Origin: an uncultured Bacteroidia bacterium
GTDB taxonomy: Bacteria > Bacteroidota > Bacteroidia > Bacteroidales > CAJPTX01
Direction of reading: 5' to 3'
NCBI GenBank assembly: GCA_938040915.1
Contig: CALHZE010000044.1
Location: forward strand, 1 to 6,953
Length of the DNA: 6,953 nucleotides
Below, piece after piece: positions 4,952 through 6,953 of this stretch. Every line of letters starts with the position of its first letter. The first letter of the stretch is position 1. A program made the position numbers and the translations under genes. The notes under the pieces were generated by a model, which was not told the DNA's origin, ran no database searches, and worked only from the letters and a program-made list of their open reading frames with translations.

Positions 4952-6953
4952 TTAAAACGCACACGAAAGCTCCACATTCCACGAGCGCCCTGGCTCAGGC
5001 AGCCCCAACGCGCGATAATAACTCAGGTGATTAAAATAGTGCCTATCGGCGAGATTATGCACTCCGGCTCGAAGCGTCCATTCGCCCAAGTGGGTACGTC
5101 GCCGATAAGAGAGCGTAGCGTCCATTCGGAACGAGCTCGGCGTTTCCAACTCATTGCGTGCAATGCGTTCTTGTGCGGCGGCATAATGCCCTTCGCCTTC
5201 CAAGGTAACGTGCCCCCAGGTTATGGGAAGAAAGGGGAGCGTCCAGCTCAGCACACCGCGCACAGTCAGAGGAGGGGCAAAGGGGAGCGGATACCCATCG
5301 GTCAGATTATCAAGATAGACCCACGACATATTGCCTCGAAAGGAGAGAGACTGCAAGAGGTGACCGTGTACCTCGACCTCCCCCCCGTAAGAGAAGACGC
5401 GCGCCTCTGTAAACTGGTAAATGAGCCCTCCGTCAGGCAATTTCGACCAGCGTGGGGTCGGCTCAAGGTAAAGATAATTAGCGTAGTAGGAGGCGAAGGG
5501 ATTAAGCCCAATCTGCCACTTATAGAGGGAAAATAGATACTCGAGATCTGCTTGGTAACCGACCTCGGAATTGAGCGAGACATTGCCTCGTTCGTGGCGG
5601 AAGGAGCCGTGATGGACGCCGTTAGCTGCCAATTCGTGCACACTGGGGAGGCGGAAACTGCGCCCCAACGACCCTTTGAGCGTACTATGTGGTGAGAGTT
5701 GCCAGCTCGCTCCCAGCGCCCCACTCACATTCCAGAAGTCGCGATGAAGGTCGGGACTCAGGTGGGCATACATCTCAACATCTTCGTGCGTAAGTCCTTG
5801 GTAAGAAGACAAGTAATGGGCAAGGATGTGGTCGTAATAGCGATAGACCCGATAGTGCCCCCAGTCGCCTCTGACGCCCGCCTCAAGACGCACGCGCTCG
5901 CCCAACTGTTGCGAGAAGGTGAGAAAACCGCCCAGCGTATAGCGCTGATAGCGCGGGAGGAGGAAACTATATCCCGCAAAAGAGTGGTCTTGCAGTTGCG
6001 CCTCACCCCCGATCTCTAACTGCTGCCCCTCTGCGAGTTTATAGGCGATGCGCTCTACCGCAGTAAGGGTTTGGAGGCGAAAGGCGAGCTCGAGATCGGC
6101 GTTTTGCTCGGGTCGCTTTTGGTTAGGGTAGTGTGTGTGGAATGAGGAGTATTCCTCGCGCGCATTATACTGGTAACCGAGATCGGTATAATTGATCCAG
6201 CGTCGTCCTTGTGGGTGCGAGCGGTAGTTTAAGATAAGCTTGGTGTGGTGGGCGGTCGCATACGGATACTCTATGTTGCGGGGGTTACCGTCGGGTTTAA
6301 CCCGATCAGTAGAGGGGATGCCGTGCGAACCGGGGAAGAAGCCCATCTTTTGTGCCACGTGGCTCGCCGTAAAGAGGAAGAGCCCGTATGGAGAATCCCA
6401 ACCGAGGGAAAGAGATCCGTCGCGTTCGTAACCGGCAGTATTTTTCAATCGGCGGTCATAAATGGGGAGCTTCTGGGTGAGGTAAACCAACGTATCTTGT
6501 GGGACGGCGTAGTCGGCATAGTCTGTTGCCGTAAGGGTCAGGTTGGCAAAAAATCGTTGTCCTGCGTATGAGGTCTTTGCCGAAGCCCCCAAGAGCTGGG
6601 CGTTGGAAGCAAACCAAGTTACAGCCTTACCGTGCCAACCATCGAGTGGGCGAGGCATATCGGCGTTGACCACAATAGCGCCCCCCATGGCGTCGCCACC
6701 AAAGCGGAGGCTCGTAGCCCCTTTATAGACCCCGACGTGTTCGGCAGCCATCTGGTCGAGTTCGAGTCCGTGGTCTGCGCCCCACTGTTGTCCCTCTTGT
6801 TTGATGCCACGGTCGAGCACGACGATGCGGTTGAACCCCATCCCTCGAATCATGGGCTTACTCGCCCCGTTACCGATACTCATGGCGTGGACGCCGGCGA
6901 CCTGCTCTAGGGTCTGCGAAAGGGTGGGTTGTCGTCGCTGGGAGATGAGCTCT
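4952..6953 (-). CDS. TonB-dependent outer-membrane receptor, 5' end outside the window
   Basis: The 666 codons visible (frame open to the window edge) cover most of the plug and the whole beta-barrel of a TonB-dependent transporter, which imports metal, haem or chelate complexes using proton-motive force. From the edge, residues about 1-100 are plug: LSQTLEQVAGV, RGMGFNRIVVLD, WGADHGLELDQ and the GATSLRFGGDAMGGAIVV motif. The rest is barrel. The ANGVHHGSFRHERGN segment (about 443-457) resembles ZnuD/haem-receptor-type transporters, as does NLADRHYF before the end. The last strand ends in Phe, as expected for BAM-assisted insertion. Predicted loops are His-rich (for example FHTHY, HEDVEMYAHLSPDLH). 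The signal peptide, TonB box and promoter are not in the window. The ATG at 6883 is internal, not the start. The gene lies upstream of the Fur-family regulator on the same strand. Confidence 0.92.
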   Translation of the reverse strand, partial: ELISQRRQPTLSQTLEQVAGVHAMSIGNGASKPMIRGMGFNRIVVLDRGIKQEGQQWGADHGLELDQMAAEHVGVYKGATSLRFGGDAMGGAIVVNADMPRPLDGWHGKAVTWFASNAQLLGASAKTSYAGQRFFANLTLTATDYADYAVPQDTLVYLTQKLPIYDRRLKNTAGYERDGSLSLGWDSPYGLFLFTASHVAQKMGFFPGSHGIPSTDRVKPDGNPRNIEYPYATAHHTKLILNYRSHPQGRRWINYTDLGYQYNAREEYSSFHTHYPNQKRPEQNADLELAFRLQTLTAVERIAYKLAEGQQLEIGGEAQLQDHSFAGYSFLLPRYQRYTLGGFLTFSQQLGERVRLEAGVRGDWGHYRVYRYYDHILAHYLSSYQGLTHEDVEMYAHLSPDLHRDFWNVSGALGASWQLSPHSTLKGSLGRSFRLPSVHELAANGVHHGSFRHERGNVSLNSEVGYQADLEYLFSLYKWQIGLNPFASYYANYLYLEPTPRWSKLPDGGLIYQFTEARVFSYGGEVEVHGHLLQSLSFRGNMSWVYLDNLTDGYPLPFAPPLTVRGVLSWTLPFLPITWGHVTLEGEGHYAAAQERIARNELETPSSFRMDATLSYRRRTHLGEWTLRAGVHNLADRHYFNHLSYYRALGLPEPGRSWNVELSCAF

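Noticed and set aside
4922..5536. Long plus-strand open frame (204 codons) across the end of the TonB receptor gene
   Set aside because: It is antisense to a clearly conserved receptor barrel, has no recognisable motif, and reads as low-complexity Arg/Pro-rich sequence. The same applies to the other plus-strand frames in this gene and in the glycosyltransferases.
1..6953. CRISPR array, tRNA or rRNA gene, insertion sequence or prophage part
   Set aside because: No regularly spaced direct repeats, no cloverleaf-like or rRNA sequence, and no transposase, integrase or phage motif was seen on either strand.

Overview
The window is a fully minus-strand block from a member of the Bacteroidota, most likely Porphyromonas-like. 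The evidence is two promoter-like elements of the TTTG / TAnnTTTG type with identical 17-nt spacing, a Bacteroidota-type surface-lipoprotein export signal, a DUF4625-like lipoprotein, and moderate GC content. The genus is an inference and was not checked by any search.

Right half (about 3163-6953), read right to left: the 3' part of a TonB-dependent outer-membrane receptor gene that runs off the window, a 211-nt gap holding a candidate promoter with an overlapping AT-rich palindrome, a Fur-family metalloregulator, and 44 nt later a His-rich surface-type lipoprotein (DUF4625-like). The block is closed by a strong intrinsic terminator. It looks like a metal-acquisition locus. Zinc is my preferred guess, with iron/haem or another metal possible: the receptor has His-rich loops, the lipoprotein has His clusters (HIHHH, HEHGEGAHFH), and the regulator keeps both structural-zinc CxxC pairs and an HGHFHC motif.

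Left half (148-3165): a tandem array of three paralogous family-2 (GT-A fold) glycosyltransferases of the capsule/LPS/exopolysaccharide type. A clean promoter precedes them, and its upstream element lies inside the terminator's T-run. The N-terminal donor-binding halves are nearly identical in protein sequence and the C-terminal halves have diverged, as expected if the three enzymes act on different acceptor sugars. The first gene of the array is broken: a 13-nt deletion inferred from its paralogues puts a stop after codon 34. The second gene has no usual start codon where its paralogues have one; ATC stands at that spot. Only the third gene (148-1152) looks fully intact, so the array appears to be decaying or diversifying.

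The last 147 bases at the left edge hold no convincing gene. They contain a TACCTTTG promoter-like element pointing out of the window and a 7-bp inverted repeat.
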